Assembly (NCBI RefSeq): GCF_031846385.1
Contig: NZ_JAVRHV010000006.1
Location: forward strand, 1-64,000
Direction: 5' to 3'
DNA length: 64,000 nt
DNA from: Urechidicola vernalis
GTDB taxonomy: Bacteria; Bacteroidota; Bacteroidia; Flavobacteriales; Flavobacteriaceae
Shown one piece after another: positions 17,501 through 26,095 of the stretch (position 1 is the first letter of the stretch; every line of letters starts with the position of its first letter). The position numbers and the translations under genes are program-made. The notes beneath the pieces are model-generated. The model searched no databases. It was given only the letters and a program-made list of their open reading frames with translations, and was not told where the DNA came from.

Positions 17501-17992
17501 ATGAAAATTCATTTCTCGCTTTTATTTATCCTAATTCCTTTTTTGAGTTTTTCACAATCTGTAAATACAACGCCTTTAAAACATTTAGTAAACAAAGTTT
17601 GGAAAGCAAACGGGAATTGGAGAGATGGTAGCCCTTTTAAGCAGAAAATTTCTTTTTCATTGGATTTAAATGAATCCATTATCATTTCAAAAACGAAAGG
17701 ATTTATAGATGAAACTAAAGAAAAATACGGAAATCGCAACCATGGTGTACGAATGTATGACACCTCTTCTAGTTCCTACAAATTTTGGGAATTCGATGTT
17801 TTTGGTGGTGCAACTACGGGAGACATTACCTTTATTGAAAACGACATTTATTACACCTACCAATATGGTGAAAGCATCGTTACCGATTTATGGGAATATG
17901 TAAACCAAACAACATACAACTATAAAGTCGGCATTTTAGTAAATGACGAATGGCAAAATGTTTTTCTAGAAACTACTTTTTCTGCTGATTAA
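17501..17992 (+). CDS. small exported protein of unknown function
   Basis: A 163-residue protein from the ATG at 17501; an alternative TTG at 17480 lies within the promoter-like box and is less likely. Residues 1-19 form a signal peptide (hydrophobic core LLFILIPFLSF, then SQS). The mature part is rich in aromatic and beta-forming residues and contains WKANGNWRDGSPFKQ and a repeated YTYQYGES-like stretch; it may be a small beta-barrel or lipocalin-like fold, which is inference only. I do not recognise the family. It ends sharing TTAA with the stop of the convergent symporter gene. Confidence 0.7.
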   Translation: MKIHFSLLFILIPFLSFSQSVNTTPLKHLVNKVWKANGNWRDGSPFKQKISFSLDLNESIIISKTKGFIDETKEKYGNRNHGVRMYDTSSSSYKFWEFDVFGGATTGDITFIENDIYYTYQYGESIVTDLWEYVNQTTYNYKVGILVNDEWQNVFLETTFSAD

Positions 17993-19365
17993 TTTCCTGA
18001 ATTTAATCTTGAAGTATAACTCTTAATCTCTTTAACAACCTTTGGCGCTAAAATAATAGTCGCTGTCATTGTTGGTATAGCCATTAATGCAAATACGCCA
18101 TCAATTAAATTAATCATCATACTTAATGATGTTGTTGCTCCAATAACGATACTAGCGATGTAAAAATAGTTGTAATAATGCTTTTTATCTGCACCAAACA
18201 AGTACGACATACATTTTGTTCCGTAATACGAATAGGAGAACAACGAAGAAATACTAAAAATAGCAATGCATAACAAGAGTAAATAACTCCCAATAGACGG
18301 AATGGCATTATTAAACGCCGAAGCTGTTAAACTTACTCCATTTGCTTCTGTTGTTTGCCAAACACCCGTTACCAAAATTGCTAAAGCGGTTAAAGTACAT
18401 ACAACTAGTGTATCAATTGCTGGACCCAACATTGCGACTAAACCTTCTCTTACTGGTTCATCCGTTTTTGCCGCTCCATGCGCCATTGGCGCTGTTCCGA
18501 TTCCGGCCTCATTAGAAAATGCTCCTCTTCGGATTCCATGGATAATTAATGCTCCTAAAACTCCTCCAAAAACAGCCTCACCTTTCATATGGTTTGCTTC
18601 AAATGCATCTGTAAAAATCATTAAAAAGTATTTTGGAACTTCGTTCATATTTACCACTAAAATGATAACGACCAACACAAAATATAACACCACCATAGAT
18701 GGTACTAATCTAGAAGCAGTTTTACCTATTCTTTTCAACCCTCCTAAAATAACCACAGAAGTAAGCGCAACAAGAATTAACGCGATAATAATATTAGAAC
18801 CTAAGCCAACATCTACTCCATTTGGTTTTAATAAAATATCATTAATCGCTTGTGTTAGTTGATTTACATTAAAAATTGGAAAGGCTCCGATTAAACCACA
18901 AATACTAAACATAACGGCTAAGGGTTTCCATTTTACCCCTAATCCTTCTCTTATAAAATACATCGGTCCTCCCTGTAGTTCACCGGCACTATCTTTTCCT
19001 CGGTACATAATAGCCAGTGTAGACGTAAAAAATTTTGTAGACATCCCAACAATTGCACTAACCCACATCCAAAATACTGCCCCAGGACCACCAATTGATA
19101 TTGCTACCGCAACACCAGCAATATTACCCATACCTACGGTTGCAGATAAAGCCGTTGCCAAGGCCTGAAAATGACTAATTTGTCCAGGATCGTTAGGGTC
19201 ATCGTACTTTCCACGTAATACTTGGATAGCGTGACCTAAATAGCGAAAAGGTAAAAATTTTGACAAAATTAAAAGATACAACCCTCCTCCTATTAACAAC
19301 ACTAATAAGGGCAATCCCCATACAAAAGAAGCAAACGATGCTATCCAACTATCTAATAATTCCAT
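17989..19365 (-). CDS. alanine/glycine:cation symporter (AGCS)
   Basis: A 458-residue transporter with about 11 hydrophobic segments. The family signatures are clear: GMGNIAGVAVAISIGGPGAVFWMW near residues 77-100 and RRGAFSNEAGIGTAPMAHGAAKT near 275-297. AGCS proteins take up alanine or glycine with sodium or protons. It is a single minus-strand gene, divergent from uvrA with 154 bp between starts. Exact amino-acid specificity is not evident. Confidence 0.93.
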   Translation of the reverse strand: MELLDSWIASFASFVWGLPLLVLLIGGGLYLLILSKFLPFRYLGHAIQVLRGKYDDPNDPGQISHFQALATALSATVGMGNIAGVAVAISIGGPGAVFWMWVSAIVGMSTKFFTSTLAIMYRGKDSAGELQGGPMYFIREGLGVKWKPLAVMFSICGLIGAFPIFNVNQLTQAINDILLKPNGVDVGLGSNIIIALILVALTSVVILGGLKRIGKTASRLVPSMVVLYFVLVVIILVVNMNEVPKYFLMIFTDAFEANHMKGEAVFGGVLGALIIHGIRRGAFSNEAGIGTAPMAHGAAKTDEPVREGLVAMLGPAIDTLVVCTLTALAILVTGVWQTTEANGVSLTASAFNNAIPSIGSYLLLLCIAIFSISSLFSYSYYGTKCMSYLFGADKKHYYNYFYIASIVIGATTSLSMMINLIDGVFALMAIPTMTATIILAPKVVKEIKSYTSRLNSGN

Positions 19366-19492
19366 GTAACTAAATTTTAAGTGCTAAAAATAGTAAAGTG
19401 AAAACACTATTGCCTATCGAATTTATAATAATTATCAAAAAGTAACTGACAAGTATAAACTCACATTACATAATTTTCTAATAACATTTCTG

Positions 19493-19500
19493 TAACTTTG
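19493..19500 (+). promoter_or_regulatory. -7 promoter box for uvrA
   Basis: TAACTTTG, a full TAnnTTTG match, 19 bp before the uvrA ATG. I see no SOS-like operator palindrome near it. Confidence 0.4.
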
Positions 19501-19519
19501 CGTTTTTCCAATATTTTAC

Positions 19520-22345
19520 ATGAAAAATCAGCAAGAATATATAGATGTTTTAGGAGCGAGGGTTCACAACTTAAAGAATATTGATGTTCGTATACCACGT
19601 GAAAAATTGGTGGTCATAACCGGATTAAGTGGTAGTGGAAAATCCTCATTAGCCTTTGATACTATCTATGCTGAAGGACAACGAAGATATATAGAAACTT
19701 TTTCTGCATATGCACGTCAATTCTTAGGTGGATTAGAACGACCGGATGTTGACAAAATTGACGGCTTATCTCCTGTAATTGCTATTGAACAAAAAACAAC
19801 AAATAAAAGCCCTAGATCAACGGTAGGAACCGTAACCGAAATCTATGATTTTATGCGATTACTCTTTGCCAGAGCATCAGATTCATATTCATACAACACC
19901 GGAGAAAAAATGGTGAGTTATAGCGATGAGCATATTCGCCAACTAATTCTAAATGATTTTGATGGAAAAAGAGTAAATATCCTTGCCCCCGTAGTAAAAT
20001 CCAGAAAAGGACATTATAGAGAGTTATTTGAGCAAATTGCCAAGCAAGGTTTTGTAAAGGTTCGTGTTGATGGCGAGATTGTAGACATCGAAAAAGGAAT
20101 GCGCTTAGACCGTTACAAAAACCATGATATTGAAATTGTAATTGATCGTTTACAAATAAACGAATCCATCGAAAAACGTTTATCTGAATCTATTGTAACA
20201 GCATTATACTCTGGAAACAATGTAATGATGGTGTTAGAGCATGACGCTGAAAAACCTCGCTACTTTAGTAGAGAATTGATGTGTCCAACAACGGGAATTG
20301 CTTATCAAAACCCTGAGCCAAACACCTTCTCTTTTAACTCGCCTAAAGGGGCGTGCCAAACTTGTAATGGATTAGGAAAAATAAACATTGTTAACGAGGC
20401 CAAGATTATTCCGGATAATTCCATGTCTATAAAGAATGGAGGGATTGCGCCAATTGGTGAACAAAAAAGCAGTTGGATTTTTAAACAATTAGAATTAATT
20501 GGAGAACGATATAATTTTAAATTAACAGATCCTATATCTAAAATTCCAAAAGAAGCTTTAGAGATTATATTAAATGGAGGAAACGAGAAATTTAAGGTTG
20601 CATCAAAAACCATGGGGATAACCCGAAATTATGAAATAGACTTTGAAGGAATCATCAATTTTATTCAAAGCCAATACAATACTTCTGAATCTACTTCTAT
20701 TAAAAGATGGGCTAAAGGTTTTATGAATGAAGTTAATTGTACAACCTGCCATGGTAAACGCCTTAAAAAAGAAGCGCTTCATTTTAAAATAGATGGTAAT
20801 AACATTGCCGACTTAGCACAAATGGATGTGATTGAAATGGCAAATTGGTTCAAAGATATTTCACAAAATTTAACAGAACGTCAATTAACAATTGGTTCAG
20901 AAATAATAAAAGAGATACGAACACGTATTCAGTTTTTAGTGGATGTTGGATTGGATTATTTAACCATTGACAGAACTTCAAAATCACTTTCTGGTGGAGA
21001 AGCACAACGAATTAGATTAGCCACTCAAATAGGATCTCAATTAGTCGGAGTTCTATATATTTTAGACGAACCCAGTATCGGGCTTCATCAACGAGATAAT
21101 CAAAAATTAATCGATTCTTTGGTGAAGTTAAGAGATGTTGGCAATTCGGTATTAGTCGTTGAACATGATAAGGACATGATTGAAAAAGCCGATTATGTTT
21201 TAGATATTGGTCCTGGTGCCGGTAGACATGGCGGTGAAATTGTGAGCGAAGGTTCATTCGAAGAAATAAAGTTGCATAAAACACTAACATCTGACTATTT
21301 AACCGAACGAAAAAAAATAGAAATTCCAACGCAACGGAGAAAAGGAAATGGCAATAAAATAGTCCTAAAAGGAGCAAGTGGTAATAATTTAAAAAATGTC
21401 ACAGCCGAATTCCCTCTTGGAAAATTAATCTGTGTAACGGGGGTTTCTGGAAGTGGTAAATCAACCTTAATAAACGGAACCCTCTACCCTATTTTAAATC
21501 ATCATATTTACCGCGGTGTAAAAAAACCGATGCCTTATAAATCCATAAAAGGTCTAGAGCATATAGATAAAATTATTGCCATAGATCAATCTCCTATAGG
21601 AAGAACGCCTCGATCTAACCCGGCAACATATACGGGTGTTTTTAGTGATATTAGAAGTATTTTCACCAAGATCCCTGAATCTCAGATTAGAGGTTATAAA
21701 CCAGGTCGTTTTTCTTTTAATGTCAAAGGCGGTCGCTGTGAAACTTGCCAAGGAGGTGGTGTTAGGATTATTGAAATGAATTTTTTACCAGATGTAGAAG
21801 TTGAATGCGAAACATGTCAAGGAAAAAGATTCAACAGAGAAACCTTAGAGATAAGGCATAAAGGAAAATCTATATCTGATGTTCTAAATATGACCATAAA
21901 TGAATCGGTTGATTTCTTCGAAAAATACCCGAAAATCTACAAGAAATTAAAGACAATTAAAGATGTTGGGCTTGGCTACATTACCCTTGGACAGCAATCT
22001 ACAACCCTTTCTGGCGGTGAAGCGCAGCGCATAAAATTAGCGTCTGAACTTTCTAAAAGAGATACTGGAAATACATTCTATATTCTAGACGAACCTACTA
22101 CTGGATTGCATTTTGAAGATATTCGCGTTCTAATGGAAGTATTAAATAAACTTACCGATAAAGGAAATACAGTATTGGTAATTGAGCATAATATGGATGT
22201 TATAAAACTCGCAGACCATATTATAGATATAGGACTCGAAGGTGGTAAAAAAGGAGGCGAAATTCTATGCACTGGGACCCCAGAAGCAATTGTTAAAAAC
22301 AAAAAAAGTTACACTTCAAAATTCTTGATAAAAGAACTATCTTAG
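19520..22345 (+). CDS. uvrA: excinuclease ABC subunit A
   Basis: A 941-residue UvrA, the DNA damage-recognition ATPase of nucleotide-excision repair, acting with UvrB (encoded at 44146). It has two ABC ATPase modules: Walker A GLSGSGKSS near residues 35-43 and GVSGSGKST near 640-650, and two ABC signatures SLSGGEAQRIRLA and TLSGGEAQRIKLA. Zinc-binding Cys pairs occur in CQTC and CTTC in the first half and CETCQGGG / CETCQGKR in the second. Full length and intact. The LOG-family gene follows after 34 bp and may be co-transcribed. Confidence 0.98.
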   Translation: MKNQQEYIDVLGARVHNLKNIDVRIPREKLVVITGLSGSGKSSLAFDTIYAEGQRRYIETFSAYARQFLGGLERPDVDKIDGLSPVIAIEQKTTNKSPRSTVGTVTEIYDFMRLLFARASDSYSYNTGEKMVSYSDEHIRQLILNDFDGKRVNILAPVVKSRKGHYRELFEQIAKQGFVKVRVDGEIVDIEKGMRLDRYKNHDIEIVIDRLQINESIEKRLSESIVTALYSGNNVMMVLEHDAEKPRYFSRELMCPTTGIAYQNPEPNTFSFNSPKGACQTCNGLGKINIVNEAKIIPDNSMSIKNGGIAPIGEQKSSWIFKQLELIGERYNFKLTDPISKIPKEALEIILNGGNEKFKVASKTMGITRNYEIDFEGIINFIQSQYNTSESTSIKRWAKGFMNEVNCTTCHGKRLKKEALHFKIDGNNIADLAQMDVIEMANWFKDISQNLTERQLTIGSEIIKEIRTRIQFLVDVGLDYLTIDRTSKSLSGGEAQRIRLATQIGSQLVGVLYILDEPSIGLHQRDNQKLIDSLVKLRDVGNSVLVVEHDKDMIEKADYVLDIGPGAGRHGGEIVSEGSFEEIKLHKTLTSDYLTERKKIEIPTQRRKGNGNKIVLKGASGNNLKNVTAEFPLGKLICVTGVSGSGKSTLINGTLYPILNHHIYRGVKKPMPYKSIKGLEHIDKIIAIDQSPIGRTPRSNPATYTGVFSDIRSIFTKIPESQIRGYKPGRFSFNVKGGRCETCQGGGVRIIEMNFLPDVEVECETCQGKRFNRETLEIRHKGKSISDVLNMTINESVDFFEKYPKIYKKLKTIKDVGLGYITLGQQSTTLSGGEAQRIKLASELSKRDTGNTFYILDEPTTGLHFEDIRVLMEVLNKLTDKGNTVLVIEHNMDVIKLADHIIDIGLEGGKKGGEILCTGTPEAIVKNKKSYTSKFLIKELS

Positions 22346-22379
22346 CAGGCTCACTTTTTTAGAAATTGCAAAAAAACAA

Positions 22380-23099
22380 ATGATTATGAGTCCAAATGAA
22401 GATAGAAAAATAAAAGAAAAATTCAAGCACAAAACATGGAACGAAGTTAAAACCAATGATTCTTGGGCCATTTTTAAAATTATGGCAGAATTTGTTGAGG
22501 GCTATGAAAAACTTAGCAAAATAGGTCCTTGCGTTAGTATTTTTGGTTCTGCCAGATTACGACCTGGTCATGAATATTACGAATTAGCAGAACGTACCGC
22601 ATATAAATTATCACAAAATGGATATGGTGTTGTTACAGGAGGAGGACCTGGAATTATGGAGGCCGGTAATAAAGGTGCTCATAGAGGAAAAGGTGTTTCG
22701 GTTGGATTAAATATTGAATTGCCATTTGAACAACACGACAATCCATGGATCGATAAAGATAAAAATCTAGATTTCGATTATTTCTTTGTTCGTAAAGTAA
22801 TGTTTGTAAAATACTCACAAGGATTTGTTGTAATGCCAGGAGGTTTTGGAACCTTAGATGAAATGTTTGAAGCACTTACTTTAATTCAAACAAAAAAAAT
22901 TGGAGCATTCCCTATTATATTAGTGGGCACCGAGTTTTGGAGTGGATTATTAGACTGGGTAAAAGACACGCTACTCAAAAAATTTAGCAGCATTAGCGAA
23001 ACAGATTTAGACCTTATTTCATTAGTTGATACAGAAGATGAAGTAATTGATGTAATAAATGAATTCTATAAAAAATATAGTTTGAGTCCAAACTTTTAA
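22380..23099 (+). CDS. LOG family / TIGR00730 Rossmann-fold protein
   Basis: A 239-residue protein of the LOG family (cytokinin riboside 5'-monophosphate phosphoribohydrolase type, also called lysine-decarboxylase-like). The signature PGGFGTLDEMFE lies near residues 155-166, and GGGPGIMEAGNKGA near 87-100. Bacterial members cleave nucleoside monophosphates at the glycosidic bond. An N-terminal extension of about 35 charged residues precedes the Rossmann core. The alternative start at 22386 is equally possible. It follows uvrA by 34 bp. Confidence 0.9.
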   Translation: MIMSPNEDRKIKEKFKHKTWNEVKTNDSWAIFKIMAEFVEGYEKLSKIGPCVSIFGSARLRPGHEYYELAERTAYKLSQNGYGVVTGGGPGIMEAGNKGAHRGKGVSVGLNIELPFEQHDNPWIDKDKNLDFDYFFVRKVMFVKYSQGFVVMPGGFGTLDEMFEALTLIQTKKIGAFPIILVGTEFWSGLLDWVKDTLLKKFSSISETDLDLISLVDTEDEVIDVINEFYKKYSLSPNF

Positions 23100-23125
23100 A
23101 ATTCAATTTATAAATTTCTTTATTT

Positions 23126-23166
23126 TAACGCATTATTTATACCAAAACGGTACATTTAATGCGTTA
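23126..23166. repeat. inverted repeat with internal second stem
   Basis: Arms TAACGCATTA (23126-23135) and TAATGCGTTA (23157-23166), ten perfect pairs, enclose a second 4-bp stem TACC/GGTA with loop AAAAC. There is no T-run after it on either strand. It sits between the LOG gene and the M1-like gene, 35 bp before the GTG start. It may be a transcript-stabilising or weakly terminating hairpin, or an operator. Confidence 0.55.
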
Positions 23167-23200
23167 GTAAGTTATAGAGATTTTATCCTACCAAATTGTT

Positions 23201-26017
23201 GTGAAGATTCAAAAAATTCTTGTCGGTTTTCTATTGCTTTGGGCGTTTTTTACCCAAGCACAAACCAATGAAATAAAGATTGATGCAACTTTAGATATTG
23301 AAAATTACGCTCTTCATATACAACAGCAAATCATTTTTAATAATAACTCTGAAAAACCATTAGATACAATTTTTCTTCATAATTGGATGAATGGCTATAG
23401 AGATAATGAAACACCACTTGCAAAAAGGCTAATTGAAGATTATAACAAAACACTCTATTTTGCAAAAGACAAACACCGCGGAGAAACAACTATAAAAAAC
23501 ATCTCAATTGATTTTCAATCAATCAATTTTATTGAATATAATGGAATTGCTGATATAATTGCAATTCCACTTAATGAAACAATTCAACCTGGAGGGTCAA
23601 CTCAGTTAAATCTTACCTACACAGTTAGAATCCCATCTGATAAGTATACCAGCTATGGCCGAAATCGAGAATTTTTTAATTTAAGATATTGGTATCTAGT
23701 TCCTGCAAATTATACGGATAAATGGGAGTTGATGAGCAATTTAAACATGGATGATTTGTATATGGATATTGCAGATTATGACATCAAAATTGCCGTTCCG
23801 AAGTTTTACAGATTAAGTTCTAGTTTACTCGGTAGTACCGAAACTAATAATAATGATAGAATTTATCATTTAAAAGGAAAAAAACGTGTAGATATAGAAC
23901 TATCGATCAGTCCAATAGTTGATTATACCACTTACGAAACGGACAATGTTATCATAGAATCTAATATGAAGGCTGTAAATTTAGATTTAAATGTTAGACG
24001 CGATATATTAGGGAGAGAAATGGCGTTTTTAGAAGAGCAACTAGGAAAATACCCTCATAAAAAACTATTTGTTGATAGGATCTCTTATTTAAAAAATCCA
24101 GTATATGGATTGAACCAACTACCTTCTTTTATTCAACCTTTTTCTGATGCTTTTGAATGGGACATTAAAATGTTTAAAATTTTATCTAAAACATATATAG
24201 ACAATACGTTATTAATAAATCGTAGAGAAGATATGTGGTTAGCAGATGGAATTCAGCATTATTTAATGATGAAATATGTTGAAACCTATTACCCAGAAAT
24301 AAAAGCGATTGGAAACATATCAAAAGTGTGGGGTATCAGAACTTTTAATTTGGCCAAACTAGATTTTAATGATAAATACCCTTTTGTATATCAATTCGCT
24401 GCCCGAAAAAATGTAGATCAAGCATTGAGTAAAAGAGCCGATTCCCTTTCTAATTTCAATCGTAAACTTGTAAACAAATACAAAGCAGGTCTTGGGCTAG
24501 AATACTTAGACGCCTATATAGGTAAAGATCTTATTTCAGAAAACATAAAAGAATTTTATAATGAGAATGTTCTCAAAAACAGCTCAAGTAAATCGTTTAA
24601 AAACAACTTGATTAATAGCACAGATAAAGACCTTTCATGGTTTTTTGGAGACTATGTACAATCAAAAAAGAAAATAGACTATACCATCAAAAAAATTAAC
24701 GTCGTTGGAGATTCTATTGATGTAGTGATAAAAAACAAGCGAAACATTACTGTTCCAGTATTGCTTTATGGTGTCAACAGTAATGAAATTAAATATAAAA
24801 AATGGTATTCAAATATAGACTCTACAGCCACTGTAAGAATACCTAATGATAGCATCGATAGACTTGCATTGAATTATGAATTTAAGTACCCAGAATTAAA
24901 CCTAAGAGACAACTGGAAGAGTGTTAAAAAAAGACTATTCAACCGTCCAGTCAAGTTTAAATTATTTAAGGATATTGAAAACCCATATTACAATCAAATA
25001 TTTTATGATGCTAAGGGAAAATACAACTACTATGATGGTTTACAAATTGGATTAAACTTCTCAAATAAATCACTATTAAACAAACCGTTCTCTTACCGAC
25101 TTCAACCTTTTTACGGAATTAAATCTGAGAGCATTACTGGATCATTTTCATTACTTTATGAATATACACCTGAAGAAACAGTTATAGATAGACTACAGTT
25201 GGGTTTTGCTGGTAGTTATTTCCATTACGATACCGATTTGTCATATCAAACATTCTCACCCTATGCTGTTCTTAATTTTAAACGAAAGAGTTTAAGAGAT
25301 GTTGGAGGTAGCGCATTAATTGCTAGTTTATCGGCCATACAAAGAGACATTGATCCTAATGAGTTAGCACCAAACCCCGAAGAATATAAATACAATATTT
25401 TCAGTTTGAGTTATGTGTATTCGAAACCTGCACTTATTGAGGATTTTAGACATGCCACAAATTTGGAATTTGAAAGTGATTTTACCAAACTCTCATATGA
25501 CCTTAGATATCGAAGATTAACAGATAACTTAAGACAATTCGATTTTAGATTGTTCGCAGGTGTATTTTTACGTAACAAAACTGAATCTGACTTTTTTAGT
25601 TATGGTTTATCGAAACAAAACGATTACCTCTTCCGATTAAATTTCTTCGGTCGTTCGGAAGATTCTGGTTTTTTTAGCCAACAGTACATTACCAGTGAAG
25701 GAGGTTTTAAATCGCATGTTGAAAAAAACTTTGCAAATCAATGGATGGTTTCCTTTAACTCTAGTATTGGGTTATGGCGATGGATTGAGGTGTACAATGA
25801 TGTGGCTTTATTGAAAAGTAAAAATGAGTCCACATTTTTTGCCTATGAGAATGGAATACGGTTAAATTTTGTGCATGAAATCCTAGAAGTCTATTTTCCA
25901 GTGTATTCCAATAATGGTTGGGAAATCACTCAAGAGGCCTATCCAACAAGGATAAGATTCGTATTATCAATAAATCCTAAAAAAATTATTAATTTCGCTA
26001 GAAGAGGCTTTTTTTAG
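23201..26017 (+). CDS. M1 peptidase-like protein with C-terminal outer-membrane barrel
   Basis: A 938-residue protein with a signal peptide (residues 1-20, ending TQAQT), starting at GTG. Residues about 20-470 follow the M1 (gluzincin) aminopeptidase layout, ending with WLADGIQHYL at 346-355, which corresponds to the family's WLNEGFA helix. However no HExxH zinc motif and no GAMEN exopeptidase motif are present, so it is probably not an active zinc peptidase. From about residue 600 to the end the sequence alternates polar and aromatic residues in many short strands and ends in Phe, which fits an outer-membrane beta-barrel. So the likely picture is a surface or periplasmic pseudo-peptidase domain on a barrel. 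It resembles a family I recall in Flavobacteriia; function unknown. Confidence 0.75.
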   Translation: MKIQKILVGFLLLWAFFTQAQTNEIKIDATLDIENYALHIQQQIIFNNNSEKPLDTIFLHNWMNGYRDNETPLAKRLIEDYNKTLYFAKDKHRGETTIKNISIDFQSINFIEYNGIADIIAIPLNETIQPGGSTQLNLTYTVRIPSDKYTSYGRNREFFNLRYWYLVPANYTDKWELMSNLNMDDLYMDIADYDIKIAVPKFYRLSSSLLGSTETNNNDRIYHLKGKKRVDIELSISPIVDYTTYETDNVIIESNMKAVNLDLNVRRDILGREMAFLEEQLGKYPHKKLFVDRISYLKNPVYGLNQLPSFIQPFSDAFEWDIKMFKILSKTYIDNTLLINRREDMWLADGIQHYLMMKYVETYYPEIKAIGNISKVWGIRTFNLAKLDFNDKYPFVYQFAARKNVDQALSKRADSLSNFNRKLVNKYKAGLGLEYLDAYIGKDLISENIKEFYNENVLKNSSSKSFKNNLINSTDKDLSWFFGDYVQSKKKIDYTIKKINVVGDSIDVVIKNKRNITVPVLLYGVNSNEIKYKKWYSNIDSTATVRIPNDSIDRLALNYEFKYPELNLRDNWKSVKKRLFNRPVKFKLFKDIENPYYNQIFYDAKGKYNYYDGLQIGLNFSNKSLLNKPFSYRLQPFYGIKSESITGSFSLLYEYTPEETVIDRLQLGFAGSYFHYDTDLSYQTFSPYAVLNFKRKSLRDVGGSALIASLSAIQRDIDPNELAPNPEEYKYNIFSLSYVYSKPALIEDFRHATNLEFESDFTKLSYDLRYRRLTDNLRQFDFRLFAGVFLRNKTESDFFSYGLSKQNDYLFRLNFFGRSEDSGFFSQQYITSEGGFKSHVEKNFANQWMVSFNSSIGLWRWIEVYNDVALLKSKNESTFFAYENGIRLNFVHEILEVYFPVYSNNGWEITQEAYPTRIRFVLSINPKKIINFARRGFF

Positions 26018-26046
26018 TGAAAATAATTTAAATAATACGCCTCATT

Positions 26047-26076
26047 TTGATAATTCATTAAATATTCTTAAATTTG
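26047..26076 (+). promoter_or_regulatory. promoter of the fused E1 gene
   Basis: TTG (26047-26049), a 19-bp spacer and TAAATTTG (26069-26076) give a perfect Bacteroidota promoter. The start codon is 20 bp after the -7 box. Confidence 0.65.
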
Positions 26077-26095
26077 CAGTCCATAAAATCATCCC

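Noticed and set aside
18302..18862. Long open frame (186 codons) opposite the AGCS symporter gene
   Set aside because: It is antisense to conserved membrane segments of a clear family member; its composition reflects the reverse complement of hydrophobic codons.
21012..21377. Open frame of 121 codons opposite uvrA
   Set aside because: Overlaps a fully conserved uvrA ATPase region; not a gene.
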